Shown here: positions 18,039 to 27,635 of the stretch, piece after piece | Numbering within the stretch: the first letter of the stretch is position 1 | How the letters are laid out: every line of letters starts with the position of its first letter | Assembly: GCF_018323885.1 (NCBI RefSeq) | Contig: NZ_AP024585.1 | Location: 3,968,001-4,032,000, forward strand | DNA from: Citrobacter amalonaticus | GTDB taxonomy: Bacteria > Pseudomonadota > Gammaproteobacteria > Enterobacterales > Enterobacteriaceae | DNA: 64,000 nt | Reading direction: 5' to 3' | Notes under the pieces: generated by a model | The model's database searches: none | What the model was told of the DNA's origin: nothing | What the model saw: the letters and a program-made list of their open reading frames with translations, nothing else | Made by a program: the position numbers and the translations under genes

Positions 18039-19078
18039 AATTTATCCAGAATAACCGCGAGGCCACCGCCCTGTTAGCCGTGCTGCTGCTGTTCGTGCTG
18101 CCAGGGATGCTGGACAGCCAGTACCTCAGCGTTCAGACGCTGACAATGATTTTCAGCAGCGCCCAAATCCTCATGCTGCTGGCGATGGGCGCCACGCTGG
18201 TGATGCTGACCCGCAACATCGACGTGTCGGTCGGCTCAATCACCGGGATGTGCGCGGTACTGCTGGGGCTGTTGCTGAACGCGGGATATCCCTTGCCGGT
18301 GGCCTGCGTGGCGACGCTACTGCTGGGACTGCTGGCAGGATTTATCAACGGCGTGCTGGTCGCCTGGCTGAAGATCCCGGCGATTGTCGCCACGCTGGGC
18401 ACGCTTGGCTTGTATCGCGGCGTCATGCTGCTGTGGACGGGCGGTAAATGGATTGAAGGATTACCGGCACAACTTAAGCAACTCTCCGCCCCGGTTTTCC
18501 TCGGTATCTCCGCCATTGGCTGGCTGACCCTGCTGCTGATGTTGCTGATGGCCTGGCTGCTGGCAAAAACCGCTTTTGGTCGCTGTTTTTATGCCACCGG
18601 GGATAATTTACAGGGCGCGCGGCAACTGGGCGTGCGTACCGAAGCCATTCGGATTCTGGCCTTTTCGCTCAATGGCTGCATGGCAGCGCTGGCCGGGATC
18701 GTCTTTGCCTCACAGATTGGCTTTATCCCGAATCAGACGGGAACCGGGCTGGAAATGAAAGCCATTGCCGCCTGCGTGCTGGGGGGCATCAGCCTGCTGG
18801 GCGGTTCCGGGACGATCATTGGTGCCGTGCTCGGTGCCTATTTCCTGACGCAAATCGACAGCGTACTGGTCCTGCTGCGCATTCCGGCGTGGTGGAATGA
18901 CTTTATTGCCGGTCTGGTCCTGCTGGCGGTGCTGGTATTTGACGGCCGGTTGCGCTGCGCGCTGGAACGCAATATCCGTCGGCAAAAATATGCCCGCTTC
19001 ACGCCGCCGCCCCAACCGCGTCCGTCGGCAAAAAACACCGACTCTGTGCGCACTGCCAAAAAACGTGAGGTTGCCTGA
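18032..19078 (+). CDS. lsrC: AI-2 import permease LsrC
   Basis: A 348-residue permease of the RbsC/BPD_transp_2 family with about ten helices; [20 protein letters not shown] is the typical conserved segment. It forms the membrane channel with LsrD. It overlaps lsrA, and its stop TGA shares bases with the lsrD start (ATGA). The C-terminus has an extra basic, proline-rich tail. Confidence 0.95.
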   Translation: MLKFIQNNREATALLAVLLLFVLPGMLDSQYLSVQTLTMIFSSAQILMLLAMGATLVMLTRNIDVSVGSITGMCAVLLGLLLNAGYPLPVACVATLLLGLLAGFINGVLVAWLKIPAIVATLGTLGLYRGVMLLWTGGKWIEGLPAQLKQLSAPVFLGISAIGWLTLLLMLLMAWLLAKTAFGRCFYATGDNLQGARQLGVRTEAIRILAFSLNGCMAALAGIVFASQIGFIPNQTGTGLEMKAIAACVLGGISLLGGSGTIIGAVLGAYFLTQIDSVLVLLRIPAWWNDFIAGLVLLAVLVFDGRLRCALERNIRRQKYARFTPPPQPRPSAKNTDSVRTAKKREVA

Positions 19079-20076
19079 TGACTCGTTTACATCGTTACGG
19101 CTGGGAACTGGCGCTCGCCGCGCTACTGGTGATTGAAATTCTGGGATTCGGCGCCCTGAACCCACGCCTGTTGGATCTGAACGTCCTGCTGTTCAGCACC
19201 AGCGACTTTATCTGCATTGGCATTGTCGCCCTGCCTTTAACCATGGTGATCGTCAGCGGCGGGATCGACATCTCCTTTGGCTCGACGATGGGGTTGTGCG
19301 CCATCGCGCTGGGCGTGATGTTCCAGGGCGGCGTACCGCTGCCGCTGGCCATTCTTCTGACGCTCGCGCTGGGCACGCTGTGCGGACTGATCAACGCCGG
19401 ACTGATTATCTACACCGGTGTGAACCCGCTGGTCATCACCCTGGGAACGTTATACCTGTTCGGCGGCAGCGCACTGCTGTTGTCGGGGATGGCGGGAGCG
19501 ACCGGTTATGAAGGTATCGGCGGCTTCCCGCAGGGCTTCACCGATTTTGCCAATCTCGATGTGCTGGGTCTGCCCGTCCCCCTGATCTTCTTTCTCGTCA
19601 GCGTGATCTTTTTCTGGTTGCTGATGCACCGGACCCACGCCGGACGCAATGTCTTCCTGATTGGGCAGAGCCCCCGCGTGGCGCTGTATAGCGCTATCCC
19701 GGTGAACCGGACGCTGTACGCGCTGTACGCGATGACCGGCTTTGCGTCGGCGGTCGCGGCGGTGCTGCTGGTCTCTTACTTTGGCTCTGCACGTTCCGAT
19801 CTGGGTGCCTCTTTCCTGATGCCAGCTATTACAGCGGTCGTCCTGGGCGGCGCCAATATCTACGGCGGCTCCGGGTCAATTCTCGGTACCGCCATCGCCG
19901 CGCTGTTGGTGGGCTATCTGCAGCAGGGATTGCAGATGGCTGGCGTGCCCAATCAGGTATCCAGCGCCCTCTCCGGCGCATTGCTAATTGTCGTTGTCGT
20001 AGGTCGTTCTGTCAGCCTGCATCGTCAGCAAATCAAAGACTGGCTGGCGCGTCGTCGCGCTATCCGGCAGGCCTAA
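19078..20076 (+). CDS. lsrD: AI-2 import permease LsrD
   Basis: A 332-residue permease of the same family as LsrC ([40 protein letters not shown]). It pairs with LsrC in the AI-2 ABC importer. Its ATG overlaps the lsrC stop, so translation is coupled. Confidence 0.95.
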   Translation: MTRLHRYGWELALAALLVIEILGFGALNPRLLDLNVLLFSTSDFICIGIVALPLTMVIVSGGIDISFGSTMGLCAIALGVMFQGGVPLPLAILLTLALGTLCGLINAGLIIYTGVNPLVITLGTLYLFGGSALLLSGMAGATGYEGIGGFPQGFTDFANLDVLGLPVPLIFFLVSVIFFWLLMHRTHAGRNVFLIGQSPRVALYSAIPVNRTLYALYAMTGFASAVAAVLLVSYFGSARSDLGASFLMPAITAVVLGGANIYGGSGSILGTAIAALLVGYLQQGLQMAGVPNQVSSALSGALLIVVVVGRSVSLHRQQIKDWLARRRAIRQA

Positions 20077-20102
20077 AACCCATTGCCATAAAGGAAAAGT
20101 AC

Positions 20103-21125
20103 ATGACTATTCAGAGCATTAAAAAAATTGCCGTAATCAGTACCCTTAGCCTGGCGGCGTTCACTCTCAACGCTTATGCCGCAGAGCGAATCGCGTTTAT
20201 CCCAAAACTGGTTGGCGTGGGATTCTTTACCAGCGGCGGTAACGGCGCCCTCGAGGCAGGCAAAGAGCTGGGCGTCGATGTCACCTACGATGGCCCGACG
20301 GAGCCCAGCGTGTCCGGCCAGGTTCAGCTCATCAATAACTTCGTCAACCAAGGGTATAACGCCATTGTGGTGTCCGCCGTATCGCCTGATGGCTTATGCC
20401 CGGCGTTAAAGCGTGCCATGCAGCGAGGCGTGAAGGTGCTGACCTGGGATTCTGACACCAAACCGGAATGCCGGTCGTACTACATCAACCAGGGCACTCC
20501 TGCCCAGTTAGGCGGCATGCTGGTCGATATGGCCGCAAATCAGGTCAAAAAAGAGAAAGCCAAAGTGGCCTTCTTCTACTCCAGTCCGACCGTGACCGAT
20601 CAAAACCAGTGGGTAAAAGAAGCGAAAGACAAGATCGCCAAAGATCATCCTGGCTGGGAAGTCGTCACCACGCAGTTTGGTTATAACGACGCCACCAAAT
20701 CGCTGCAAACCGCAGAAGGCATTATTAAGGCTTATGCCGATCTCGACGCCATCATCGCGCCGGATGCCAACGCCCTTCCCGCCGCCGCTCAGGCTGCTGA
20801 AAACCTGAAAAACACCAGCGTGGCGATTGTCGGCTTCAGCACGCCAAACGTGATGCGCCCTTATGTTGAGCGCGGCACGGTGAAAGAGTTTGGCCTCTGG
20901 GACGTGGTCCAGCAGGGCAAGATCTCCGTGTACGTGGCTGACGCGCTGCTGAAAAAAGGCGACATGAATACCGGCGACAAGCTGGACATTCCGGGCGTGG
21001 GCCAGGTTGAAGTCTCGCCGAACAGCGTACAGGGCTACAGCTATGAGGCGAAAGGCAACGGCATTGTGCTGCTGCCTGAGCGCGTGGTGTTCACCAAAGA
21101 GAATATCGATAAGTACGATTTTTGA
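20103..21125 (+). CDS. lsrB: Periplasmic AI-2-binding protein
   Basis: The protein has 340 residues with a Sec signal peptide ([20 protein letters not shown], cleavage likely after NAYA). The mature part is a sugar-type periplasmic binding protein ([20 protein letters not shown]). It binds AI-2 and delivers it to LsrCD. AAAGGAAAAG lies before the start. It follows lsrD by 26 bp in the operon. Confidence 0.96.
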   Translation: MTIQSIKKIAVISTLSLAAFTLNAYAAERIAFIPKLVGVGFFTSGGNGALEAGKELGVDVTYDGPTEPSVSGQVQLINNFVNQGYNAIVVSAVSPDGLCPALKRAMQRGVKVLTWDSDTKPECRSYYINQGTPAQLGGMLVDMAANQVKKEKAKVAFFYSSPTVTDQNQWVKEAKDKIAKDHPGWEVVTTQFGYNDATKSLQTAEGIIKAYADLDAIIAPDANALPAAAQAAENLKNTSVAIVGFSTPNVMRPYVERGTVKEFGLWDVVQQGKISVYVADALLKKGDMNTGDKLDIPGVGQVEVSPNSVQGYSYEAKGNGIVLLPERVVFTKENIDKYDF

Positions 21126-21153
21126 GTTTCATTCCTTAACCGTGGAGTAAAAA

Positions 21154-22029
21154 ATGGCTGATTTAGATGACATCAAAGATGGTAAGGATTTCCATACCGA
21201 TACGCCGCAACGCAATACCCCATTCACATTAAAGGGGTGCGGCGCACTTGACTGGGGGATGCAGTCCCGACTGTCACGCATTTTTAATCCTGAGACGGGA
21301 AGAACGGTCATGCTCGCGTTTGACCACGGCTATTTTCAGGGGCCGACGACGGGACTGGAACGTATCGATATCAATATCGCCCCTCTGTTCCCGCTCGCCG
21401 ATGTGCTGATGTGCACACGCGGTATCCTGCGCAGTGTGGTACCGCCCGCCACCAACAAACCGGTAGTCCTGCGCGCCTCGGGCGCTAACTCGATTCTCAC
21501 CGAGTTAAGCAATGAGGCGGTTGCGCTCTCCATCGATGACGCGGTTCGTCTCAACAGCTGCGCCGTGGCGGCACAGGTGTATATCGGCAGTGAGTATGAG
21601 CACCAGTCGATCAAAAATATCATTCAGTTGATTGATGCCGGTATCAAGGTCGGCATGCCGACGATGGCGGTAACTGGCGTGGGGAAAGACATGGTGCGCG
21701 ATCAGCGCTACTTCTCGCTCGCCACGCGTATCGCCGCAGAGATGGGCGCGCAGATCATCAAAACCTACTACGTCGATAAAGGTTTTGAGCGCATCGCCGC
21801 AGGCTGCCCGGTTCCGATTGTTATCGCCGGTGGTAAAAAATTACCGGAACGCGAAGCGCTTGAGATGTGCTGGCAGGCCATCGACCAGGGCGCATCCGGT
21901 GTCGATATGGGACGTAACATCTTCCAGTCCGAACACCCTGTCGCCATGATGAAGGCCGTCCACGCGGTGGTACATCGTAATGAAACCGCAGACCGCGCGT
22001 ATGAACTCTATCTGAGCGAGAAAAACTAA
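21154..22029 (+). CDS. lsrF: 3-hydroxy-2,4-pentadione 5-phosphate thiolase
   Basis: The 291-residue protein is a DeoC/FbaB-type TIM-barrel like E. coli LsrF ([20 protein letters not shown]; the Schiff-base lysine type region [10 protein letters not shown]). It transfers an acetyl group from the isomerised phospho-AI-2 product to CoA, ending the signal's breakdown. It is followed by a strong hairpin before lsrG. Confidence 0.96.
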   Translation: MADLDDIKDGKDFHTDTPQRNTPFTLKGCGALDWGMQSRLSRIFNPETGRTVMLAFDHGYFQGPTTGLERIDINIAPLFPLADVLMCTRGILRSVVPPATNKPVVLRASGANSILTELSNEAVALSIDDAVRLNSCAVAAQVYIGSEYEHQSIKNIIQLIDAGIKVGMPTMAVTGVGKDMVRDQRYFSLATRIAAEMGAQIIKTYYVDKGFERIAAGCPVPIVIAGGKKLPEREALEMCWQAIDQGASGVDMGRNIFQSEHPVAMMKAVHAVVHRNETADRAYELYLSEKN

Positions 22030-22035
22030 GAAGTC

Positions 22036-22058
22036 ATGGGCCTGCCAGGCAGGCCCAT
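22036..22058 (+). promoter_or_regulatory. Hairpin between lsrF and lsrG
   Basis: ATGGGCCTGCC and GGCAGGCCCAT are perfect 11-base arms around one A. The hairpin lies 20 bp before the lsrG start. No U run follows, so it is not a normal terminator; it may set relative mRNA stability or translation within the operon. Confidence 0.7.
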
Positions 22059-22077
22059 GCGTTTCAAGGAGAACAGT

Positions 22078-22368
22078 ATGCATGTCACTCTGGTGGAAAT
22101 TAACGTCCACGACGATAAAGTCGATGAATTTATCGACGTCTTTCGCCTCAATCATCTGGGATCGGTGCGTGAAGAGGGAAATCTCCGCTTCGACGTGTTA
22201 CAGGATCCGGAAGTGAAGAGCCGCTTTTATATTTATGAAGCCTATAAGGATGAAGCCGCCGTTGCGTTCCATAAAACCACGCCCCACTACCTTGCCTGCG
22301 TGGAAAAACTGGAATCGCTGATGAGCTGCCCCCGAAAAAAACGCGTCTTCAACGGATTGATGCCATAA
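22078..22368 (+). CDS. lsrG: Phospho-AI-2 isomerase/degradation protein LsrG
   Basis: A 96-residue antibiotic-biosynthesis-monooxygenase-fold protein ([20 protein letters not shown]). ATG 22078 has AAGGAG upstream; the frame extension to 22036 runs through the hairpin and is not used. LsrG isomerises phospho-AI-2 so that LsrF can cleave it, lowering the inducer level. Confidence 0.95.
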   Translation: MHVTLVEINVHDDKVDEFIDVFRLNHLGSVREEGNLRFDVLQDPEVKSRFYIYEAYKDEAAVAFHKTTPHYLACVEKLESLMSCPRKKRVFNGLMP

Positions 22369-22378
22369 GGATCTCAAA

Positions 22379-23125
22379 ATGAACCGTCCCTTTTCCGGGT
22401 TGAATCGCGCAGAGTGCGTCTCGTTAATGAAGCGTTACCCGTTAAGCATCGGTATTCTTGCCGGCCAGTGGCTCAAACTCGGTGAGTACCTGCAAACGCT
22501 TCGCGCGCTTGAACAACCCGTTCTTCACCTGGATCTGATGGACGGGCATTTTTGCCCTCAGTTCACCGTCGGTCCCTGGGCTATCACGCAATTACCAGCG
22601 CAGATAATTAAGGATGTTCACCTGATGGTGGATAATCCCTGGCCCGTCGTGCAGGCAAGCGTAAAGGCGGGAGCACACTGCGTCACGTTGCAGGTAGAAA
22701 ACTCGCCGCATCTGCACCATATGCTCCACTGGCTGGGTGAGCAAAATGCGGAAGTCTCCGGCGGCACAATGCCGGTGTTGCGAGGGGTCAGTCTGTGCCC
22801 GGCGACACCGCTGGAACACATTCTGCCGGTCATTGAAGACGTTGAAATCGTACAAATTCTGGCGGTCAATCCGGGCTACGGGAGCAAGCTCAGCAAGCCT
22901 GCCTTACTCAGGCGCATCGCTCAGGTTGTCGCATTACTCAATGCGTCCGGGAAGCGGGATTCCATTCTGCTGGCCGTCGACGGTTCGCTAGCACTGGAAG
23001 AACTGCCGGAGATAATCGCCAGCGGCGTCGATCGCGTAGTATCCGGCAGCGCCCTCTTCAAAAACGATGCGTTGAATGAAAACATCACTCACTGGCTAAC
23101 GACGATACATTCAGCAAAGGGGTGA
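22379..23125 (+). CDS. lsrE: LsrE, ribulose-phosphate 3-epimerase-like protein
   Basis: A 248-residue epimerase-like TIM barrel (LHLDLMDGHFCPQFTVGPWA, VDRVVSGSALFK). It is the last gene of the operon as in Salmonella; E. coli K-12 lacks it. Its exact reaction on AI-2 products is not settled. It ends 163 bp before the island boundary, so the chromosome side of the island is the lsr operon. Confidence 0.93.
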   Translation: MNRPFSGLNRAECVSLMKRYPLSIGILAGQWLKLGEYLQTLRALEQPVLHLDLMDGHFCPQFTVGPWAITQLPAQIIKDVHLMVDNPWPVVQASVKAGAHCVTLQVENSPHLHHMLHWLGEQNAEVSGGTMPVLRGVSLCPATPLEHILPVIEDVEIVQILAVNPGYGSKLSKPALLRRIAQVVALLNASGKRDSILLAVDGSLALEELPEIIASGVDRVVSGSALFKNDALNENITHWLTTIHSAKG

Positions 23126-23660
23126 TGAGGGGGTCTGCTGGATGGGGCGTTTTTGGGCAGTACCTTGATGAATTCGGTGAAGTTCGTAGACATGGATGAG
23201 GATGGTTATGATTGAAAGAGAAATCTTGCGTGGCGCGGATTTAAGGTACAAAAACTGCTTTTGAGGGCTTTATATTTAGATTTGGTGCGAAGGCCGGACT
23301 CGAATTTCAACGTTAACCAACTGAAATATAGATAATTAATCATTAAAAAATAATTTACATATACTCATTTATATACTCATCGTTTTTGCTATAAAAATTA
23401 ATGAAGTAATAAATCAGCGTTTTCTCCTCAAGGTCTGTAACGATAACACCTAAAGGTCTTAACTCAACCCGTTAGCTCGCTTCCCTTCCAGTAAAGTATA
23501 CTCTTTTAATAAAATTACCTTATTTTATAATAAGTTATATTTGATGGCATTTGAAATGCCTACCATAACGACATGTCAGAATCAAATCTCGAATTAATGA
23601 GATTTGATTCTGATTGCTACTCAATAGAACAAACTTATTTCAGCCTTATGATTAATATCA
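23126..23660. other. Intergenic region with the distal island boundary
   Basis: No gene is supported in these 535 bp. The part up to 23287 shows weak similarity to the sequence next to leuX at about 45480-45560 (for example GGATTT-AGG-ACAAAA). The 17-bp att core is at 23288-23304. Beyond it the sequence is AT-rich and belongs to the island. Confidence 0.7.
23288..23304. repeat. Distal attachment core of the leuX island
   Basis: CGAAGGCCGGACTCGAA is identical to 45572-45588 within leuX. Extension toward the tRNA 3' end has one missing C, so the copy is TTGGTGCGAAGG rather than ATGGTGCCGAAGG. Confidence 0.9.
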
Positions 23661-24146
23661 TCATTTGAATTTAAGATAAAGCCCTAAATAATTTCCGTGT
23701 ATTGCGCTTTTCCATGGTTTTCCATATAGCTTAAAACCATTTCTTTCTAATATATGTACCATTCCTGGGTTTTCAGTGATCTCAGTTGATGCCATTAAAT
23801 TTCCCTTTCCAAAAGATTCTAGCAAAATCGCGACTACATTCCGAGCCAGTCCTTTACCTTCAAATTTTGGGACGGTGTAGATATAACCCAGCTCCCAATC
23901 AAATTCTGGCTCAAGTGAAATTAAATCAGCTTTATTAGCCGAAAAATCCGATACAGTTTTACATTTAATTGCACCAATAGCAGCAAGCTCATCATTGTAG
24001 AAAGCAAAACATATCGCCATGCACCGATCCGCTTTTGTAGCCAGATCACCTTGAACCTTTCCTTGAGCTTTTAGCATTTCTGCAAAAGCCTCTCTATGGG
24101 AGTTAGTGATTCTGTCCTTTACAACAACCTGGTATACAACTTCCAT
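23661..24146 (-). CDS. GNAT-family N-acetyltransferase
   Basis: This 161-residue protein has the GNAT core LGYIYTVPKFEGKGLARNVV (acetyl-CoA loop) and a C-terminal NPGMVHILERNGFKLYGKPW. An AAGGAGG ribosome site precedes ATG 24146. The substrate is unknown. It is the most distal gene of the island, at the att end. A 7-bp tandem repeat lies 80 bp upstream of the start, in the likely promoter region. Confidence 0.85.
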   Translation of the reverse strand: MEVVYQVVVKDRITNSHREAFAEMLKAQGKVQGDLATKADRCMAICFAFYNDELAAIGAIKCKTVSDFSANKADLISLEPEFDWELGYIYTVPKFEGKGLARNVVAILLESFGKGNLMASTEITENPGMVHILERNGFKLYGKPWKSAIHGNYLGLYLKFK

Positions 24147-24225
24147 TTAACGCCTCCTTTATCAGTTTTTAAAAATGTGTTTCTTCCGAGCGTAATCTGA
24201 TACCTGTGTAATGCTGATAATGCCA

Positions 24226-24272
<47 letters not shown>

Positions 24273-24412
24273 GTTGAAAGATGTCTAATTTTGTTTATAA
24301 AAAGCAAGTACACCAGCTATGTCGGTGACAACGCATGATGGACTAAGAAACAAGGAGTAGGGATATGGTGAGTCAAGTGAAGTTAGAAAGATAGTTGATA
24401 ATATTTAATGAA

Positions 24413-24745
24413 CTAGGTTATTACGATTTCATTACAATAATCCAGTTCTCTTTTCGCTCGGAGTATATCGATACCCCGAAGGTATGGTGATTGTTCATGA
24501 CAACTAAACCCCTTACGATCGATGCGAACCAGTTCGTACTTTTCCACCAGAAAATTGACCGCATCGGCCAGAGTGATACCAGCATCGATATGTCCCTTAA
24601 TAACAGTTTCATCACTGAATGGCGTGTCGTTTAGCGTCAGGCCATAGTGTTGATCCAACAGGCGTGTCAGTAACATTTGCCAGACAGCCACGGGCGACAG
24701 ACAGGGCTTCGTCGCCCGCGAAATTGTAGCAGGTAGAGTTTTCAT
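24413..24745 (-). CDS. cbtA: CbtA-family toxin (YeeV/YkfI type)
   Basis: A 110-residue protein matching the CbtA/YkfI toxins ([39 protein letters not shown]). In E. coli CbtA inhibits FtsZ and MreB polymerisation. It is encoded 19 bp after its antitoxin gene. The C-terminus is ordinary for the family, so it is probably functional. Confidence 0.93.
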   Translation of the reverse strand: MKTLPATISRATKPCLSPVAVWQMLLTRLLDQHYGLTLNDTPFSDETVIKGHIDAGITLADAVNFLVEKYELVRIDRKGFSCHEQSPYLRGIDILRAKRELDYCNEIVIT

Positions 24746-24764
24746 GCTTGCTCTCGTGAATTAG

Positions 24765-25082
24765 TTAGCGTTGAGTGGGATAAACAGCGATGTATACGTA
24801 GCCGCAACTGCCAAGGGTATCGGCTTCGCAGGTAAAACCGTCGAGGTACAGGGTGACTCTGTGGGCATGACGAGGATTCAGTTCACCAGTGGTCAGCATC
24901 GATTCCATCTGGCTGATAAAGTGCGGGAATGTTTCATCCAGCTTCCGGCATTCAGCGTCACTGAATTTACCAGTAATACTGGCCCGGTCAGCCAGATAGT
25001 ACAGCCGGTTGCCCTCCTGTACCAGACGGGCTCCCAGACGCGGCGTGGTATCCCGCTGCAGGCCCCATGTAATGTTGCTCAT
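24765..25082 (-). CDS. cbeA: CbeA-family antitoxin (YeeU type)
   Basis: A 105-residue protein with the family signature ITWGLQRDTTPRLGARLVQE and RVTLYLDGFTCEADTLGSCG. CbeA counters CbtA by bundling cytoskeletal filaments rather than binding the toxin (type IV system). It lies between YeeT and CbtA in the standard island order. Confidence 0.93.
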   Translation of the reverse strand: MSNITWGLQRDTTPRLGARLVQEGNRLYYLADRASITGKFSDAECRKLDETFPHFISQMESMLTTGELNPRHAHRVTLYLDGFTCEADTLGSCGYVYIAVYPTQR

Positions 25083-25100
25083 TTTTAACCACCTTTATTG

Positions 25101-25322
25101 TCAGTTCAGAGTGATACTCATCAGACAGGCATATAGCCCGTTGCGGTCCTGGCGGCGTTCGGCGTATACCGCCAGCACGCCGGGAATGTCAGGAACGACC
25201 TTACCGGTGTAATGACAGACACTGCCGTACCACTCGTATCTGCCGGTGCAGTATCGAAAAATGCGGGAGGCCGGATGCTGACGGTAAATCGTCATCGCCC
25301 GGCGTTTACTGATAATTTTCAT
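25101..25322 (-). CDS. yeeT: YeeT-family protein (DUF987)
   Basis: A 73-residue protein starting MKIISKRRAMTIYRQHPASR; ATG 25322 has GAGGT upstream and is preferred over the longer frame to 25334. The family always sits between the RadC-like gene and CbeA. Its function is unknown. Confidence 0.88.
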   Translation of the reverse strand: MKIISKRRAMTIYRQHPASRIFRYCTGRYEWYGSVCHYTGKVVPDIPGVLAVYAERRQDRNGLYACLMSITLN

Positions 25323-25330
25323 GTCATACC

Positions 25331-25813
25331 TCAAAGCAGACCATGTTCAGCGAACGACAATATCTGCGTACCACCGACGATGAGGTGGTCAGGCACTCGG
25401 ATATCAACGAGCTGAAGCGCCTGCACCAGACGCTGCGTTATGATCTTATCTGCCCGGCTGGGCATGGTGTCGCCGGAGGGGTGGTTATGCGCCAGAATCA
25501 CGGCTGCTGCATTGAAATACAGGGCGCGTTTGACCACCTCACGGGGATGAACCTCGGTGCTGCTGATGGAACCGGCAAACAGGGTTTCGTGGGCAATTAA
25601 CTGGTTCTGCTGGTTAAGATACAGCACCATAAACTCTTCGCGCTCCAGTCCCGCCATTTTCAGTTTCAGCCAGTCACGGGCAGCCTGAGTGGAAGTGAAT
25701 GCCACGCCTGTTTCGCGCAGGTGTCGGTCAAGCAGCGTTAAGGCGCGTTTTACCGTGCGTTGTGCGGTTAGTGGTAGTGCCGGAGTCAGTGGGATAAGTG
25801 ACTGTTCCATCAT
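25331..25813 (-). CDS. RadC-like JAB-domain protein (YeeS/YkfG type)
   Basis: A 160-residue protein with the JAMM-type metal motif ILAHNHPSGDTMPSRAD and ending DHLIVGGTQILSFAEHGLL. It resembles RadC paralogues of CP4-type elements. Despite the RadC name a repair role is not established. It is next to ArdB and YeeT in the conserved cassette. Confidence 0.92.
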   Translation of the reverse strand: MMEQSLIPLTPALPLTAQRTVKRALTLLDRHLRETGVAFTSTQAARDWLKLKMAGLEREEFMVLYLNQQNQLIAHETLFAGSISSTEVHPREVVKRALYFNAAAVILAHNHPSGDTMPSRADKIITQRLVQALQLVDIRVPDHLIVGGTQILSFAEHGLL

Positions 25814-25821
25814 GAGTATCC

Positions 25822-26280
25822 TTAATCAATAATGCGCAGAATGGCGCTGGATTCAGGGTGCTGCAGGGCATAGTCCCGCAAGCGATAATAGTGTGCGGTC
25901 ATTGCGTCACATTCTGTACGACAGGCGTGATGGCTGTATTCAATCAGGCAAACAGCGATACCTGCGGCTTCTGCGCTCATTTCCGCACCATTGCCGTTCA
26001 TGCCGTTGAGCAGATGCCATTTATCGTCACTGTCAGCATCAGGGGCCATAAACGCGCCGCCATTACTGAGCGTGTAAAAGGACCAGATACCGCCGTTGTA
26101 CTCATCACAGAAGCGGTCCATCCAGGTGAAAATACGGGGTTCCAGCGATATCCACTGCGGGATATCGCCAAAGTACAGCGGCCAGAAATCGAGACGCTGT
26201 TCGTCAGGCACTGGTGTTGCAGTGAGGTCAAATTGAGGTTCATTAGCGGACATCAATTCGCATTGAGTTAGTGTCGTCAT
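25822..26280 (-). CDS. ArdB/KlcA-family antirestriction protein
   Basis: A 152-residue protein of the ArdB/KlcA family (LDFWPLYFGDIPQWISLEPR, YNGGIWSFYTLSNGGAFMAP). These proteins relieve type I restriction when the element enters a new host. The gene starts the RadC-YeeT-CbeA-CbtA group and is preceded by a terminator, so this group probably has its own promoter. Confidence 0.92.
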   Translation of the reverse strand: MTTLTQCELMSANEPQFDLTATPVPDEQRLDFWPLYFGDIPQWISLEPRIFTWMDRFCDEYNGGIWSFYTLSNGGAFMAPDADSDDKWHLLNGMNGNGAEMSAEAAGIAVCLIEYSHHACRTECDAMTAHYYRLRDYALQHPESSAILRIID

Positions 26281-26297
26281 GGATATTCTCCGTCAAT

Positions 26298-26323
26298 AAA
26301 AACGCCAGCAACGATGGCTGGCG
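26298..26323 (-). terminator. Rho-independent terminator upstream of ardB-like gene
   Basis: On the minus strand CGCCAGC and GCTGGCG flank a 7-base loop and are followed by TTTTTA. It ends transcription from the DUF905 gene. Confidence 0.8.
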
Positions 26324-26365
26324 TATGGGAAATACAGGATATGCAGGGATGGTGAATGGGTGTGA

Positions 26366-26602
26366 TCAGCAGGAGGATGCTCTGAGCATGCCTGACTTGC
26401 GGATATAGCGATTAAGCCCTTCACCGGCATCCGGTTCAAAGCACCACGCCCGCCAGATCATTCGACCTTCAGGGTCGCGAACCACCAGACGGAAGTGGCT
26501 ACCCTGGTCGTCTTCAATGCTGATGTTGTGATACCGGCGGGTAACCGCTTCGGCCTGCTGTCGGGTAAAAGGTCCCGGTGGCAGCATGTGAGATTCAGGC
26601 AT
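26366..26602 (-). CDS. DUF905-family protein
   Basis: A 78-residue protein with [20 protein letters not shown] and [20 protein letters not shown], as in the YkfF-type DUF905 proteins of CP4 elements. Function unknown. It lies between two terminators and so forms its own transcription unit. Confidence 0.82.
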   Translation of the reverse strand: MPESHMLPPGPFTRQQAEAVTRRYHNISIEDDQGSHFRLVVRDPEGRMIWRAWCFEPDAGEGLNRYIRKSGMLRASSC

Positions 26603-26623
26603 TCGGTGTACCTTAAAAGCAAA

Positions 26624-26651
26624 AGCCCCTGACGCAGACGCGTCAGGGGCT
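26624..26651 (-). terminator. Rho-independent terminator after the secreted-protein gene
   Basis: On the minus strand AGCCCCTGACGC pairs perfectly with GCGTCAGGGGCT (12 bp, 4-base loop), followed by a T-rich stretch. Confidence 0.88.
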
Positions 26652-26679
26652 ATGGGAGTATTCAGGTATGGGGTGATTA

Positions 26680-27090
26680 TCAGTAACCGGTTTGTACCTT
26701 ATACAGCCGCAGGGTTTTACTGCCCCGGACAATTTTCACATACAGGGCATTATCTTTTGTGCCGCGCACAAACCCGGCCTGCACATCGCCCTTACAGTCA
26801 CCACCGTCGTAAGGAATATTGACGCCGGTCTGGCGCACCAGGTCGATAATCCCAAAGCTTAAGTCCTCACAGGCCGGGCCCGGCAGGTCCTGAATCAGGG
26901 CAAATTTATGGTCATCGCTGACACCGGTCAGTGAGCACATGGAGGTGTTGATGTCGTTTCCCTGGCACCAGTATTCCTGGCCGGGATTGTCTTTATCCAT
27001 AAGGCTTGCCGGAAGCTGAGCGGCACCGGCACTGAATGCGGCAAGTGACAGAATGAGGGCGGGTACAGCAGAGGTCAGTATTTTCAGCAT
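26680..27090 (-). CDS. Small exported protein of unknown function
   Basis: The protein has 136 residues with a clear Sec signal peptide ([20 protein letters not shown], cleavage near AGAA). The mature part has six cysteines, including [17 protein letters not shown] and [10 protein letters not shown], which suits a disulfide-bonded periplasmic protein. I do not recognise a family with known function. The next gene upstream encodes a similar sized exported protein with the pattern FWCDAHRQVTGKCEAMSV, so the two may be distant relatives: W-C-x(7-8)-C in both. Confidence 0.75.
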   Translation of the reverse strand: MLKILTSAVPALILSLAAFSAGAAQLPASLMDKDNPGQEYWCQGNDINTSMCSLTGVSDDHKFALIQDLPGPACEDLSFGIIDLVRQTGVNIPYDGGDCKGDVQAGFVRGTKDNALYVKIVRGSKTLRLYKVQTGY

Positions 27091-27156
27091 GGTCTTCGTC
27101 CTGAATTAATCCAGCCCGCAGTTGGGCAAAATAAGAGTGGCTGATATCGGGTGTTA

Positions 27157-27594
27157 TCAGAAGCGCCGGTAGCGAAACAGCTCTTTGCCCTGGTAAAGTG
27201 CCACCAGGTCGTCATATTCCGGCTTCTTCTGGTTGGGCTTAAAGGTCACTACCGTGCCCGGACGGCACAGATCTTTTACGGTGAGACCGAATTTCTTATC
27301 CGGAGTAATGGTGAATCCCTTCGACACATCGTTGCGCATGATAGTTATCCAGCCCCACAGGCCGCCTTCGCAGTCTTTAAAAGGTGCTGAACGCACCGTG
27401 ACCATCCCGCCCTGACGGTCAACAGACATGGCTTCGCATTTTCCGGTAACCTGACGATGCGCATCACACCAGAAAATATTCCCGTTGTTGTCATTGACGA
27501 CTGCAGGTAGCGTCCGGTTATAGGGCTGGGCCTGAGCCCCTACACAAAGCAGAAGGCTGCCGGAAATGCCCAGTATTTTAATCAGCGTTTTCAT
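27157..27594 (-). CDS. Small exported protein of unknown function
   Basis: The start is placed at ATG 27594 (MKTLIKILGISGSLLLCVGA), because the longer frame to 27720 overlaps the next gene and the signal peptide begins here. The product has 145 residues. The mature part has cysteine spacing like that of the neighbour (FWCDAHRQVTGKCEAM) and further cysteines at FKDCEGG and DLCRPG. No function is known. It ends 66 bp before the neighbour's start and is probably cotranscribed with it. Confidence 0.75.
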   Translation of the reverse strand: MKTLIKILGISGSLLLCVGAQAQPYNRTLPAVVNDNNGNIFWCDAHRQVTGKCEAMSVDRQGGMVTVRSAPFKDCEGGLWGWITIMRNDVSKGFTITPDKKFGLTVKDLCRPGTVVTFKPNQKKPEYDDLVALYQGKELFRYRRF

Positions 27595-27635
27595 TACGTT
27601 TGTCCTTAACAGAGAAAGTATCAGGTAGCGGTGAT

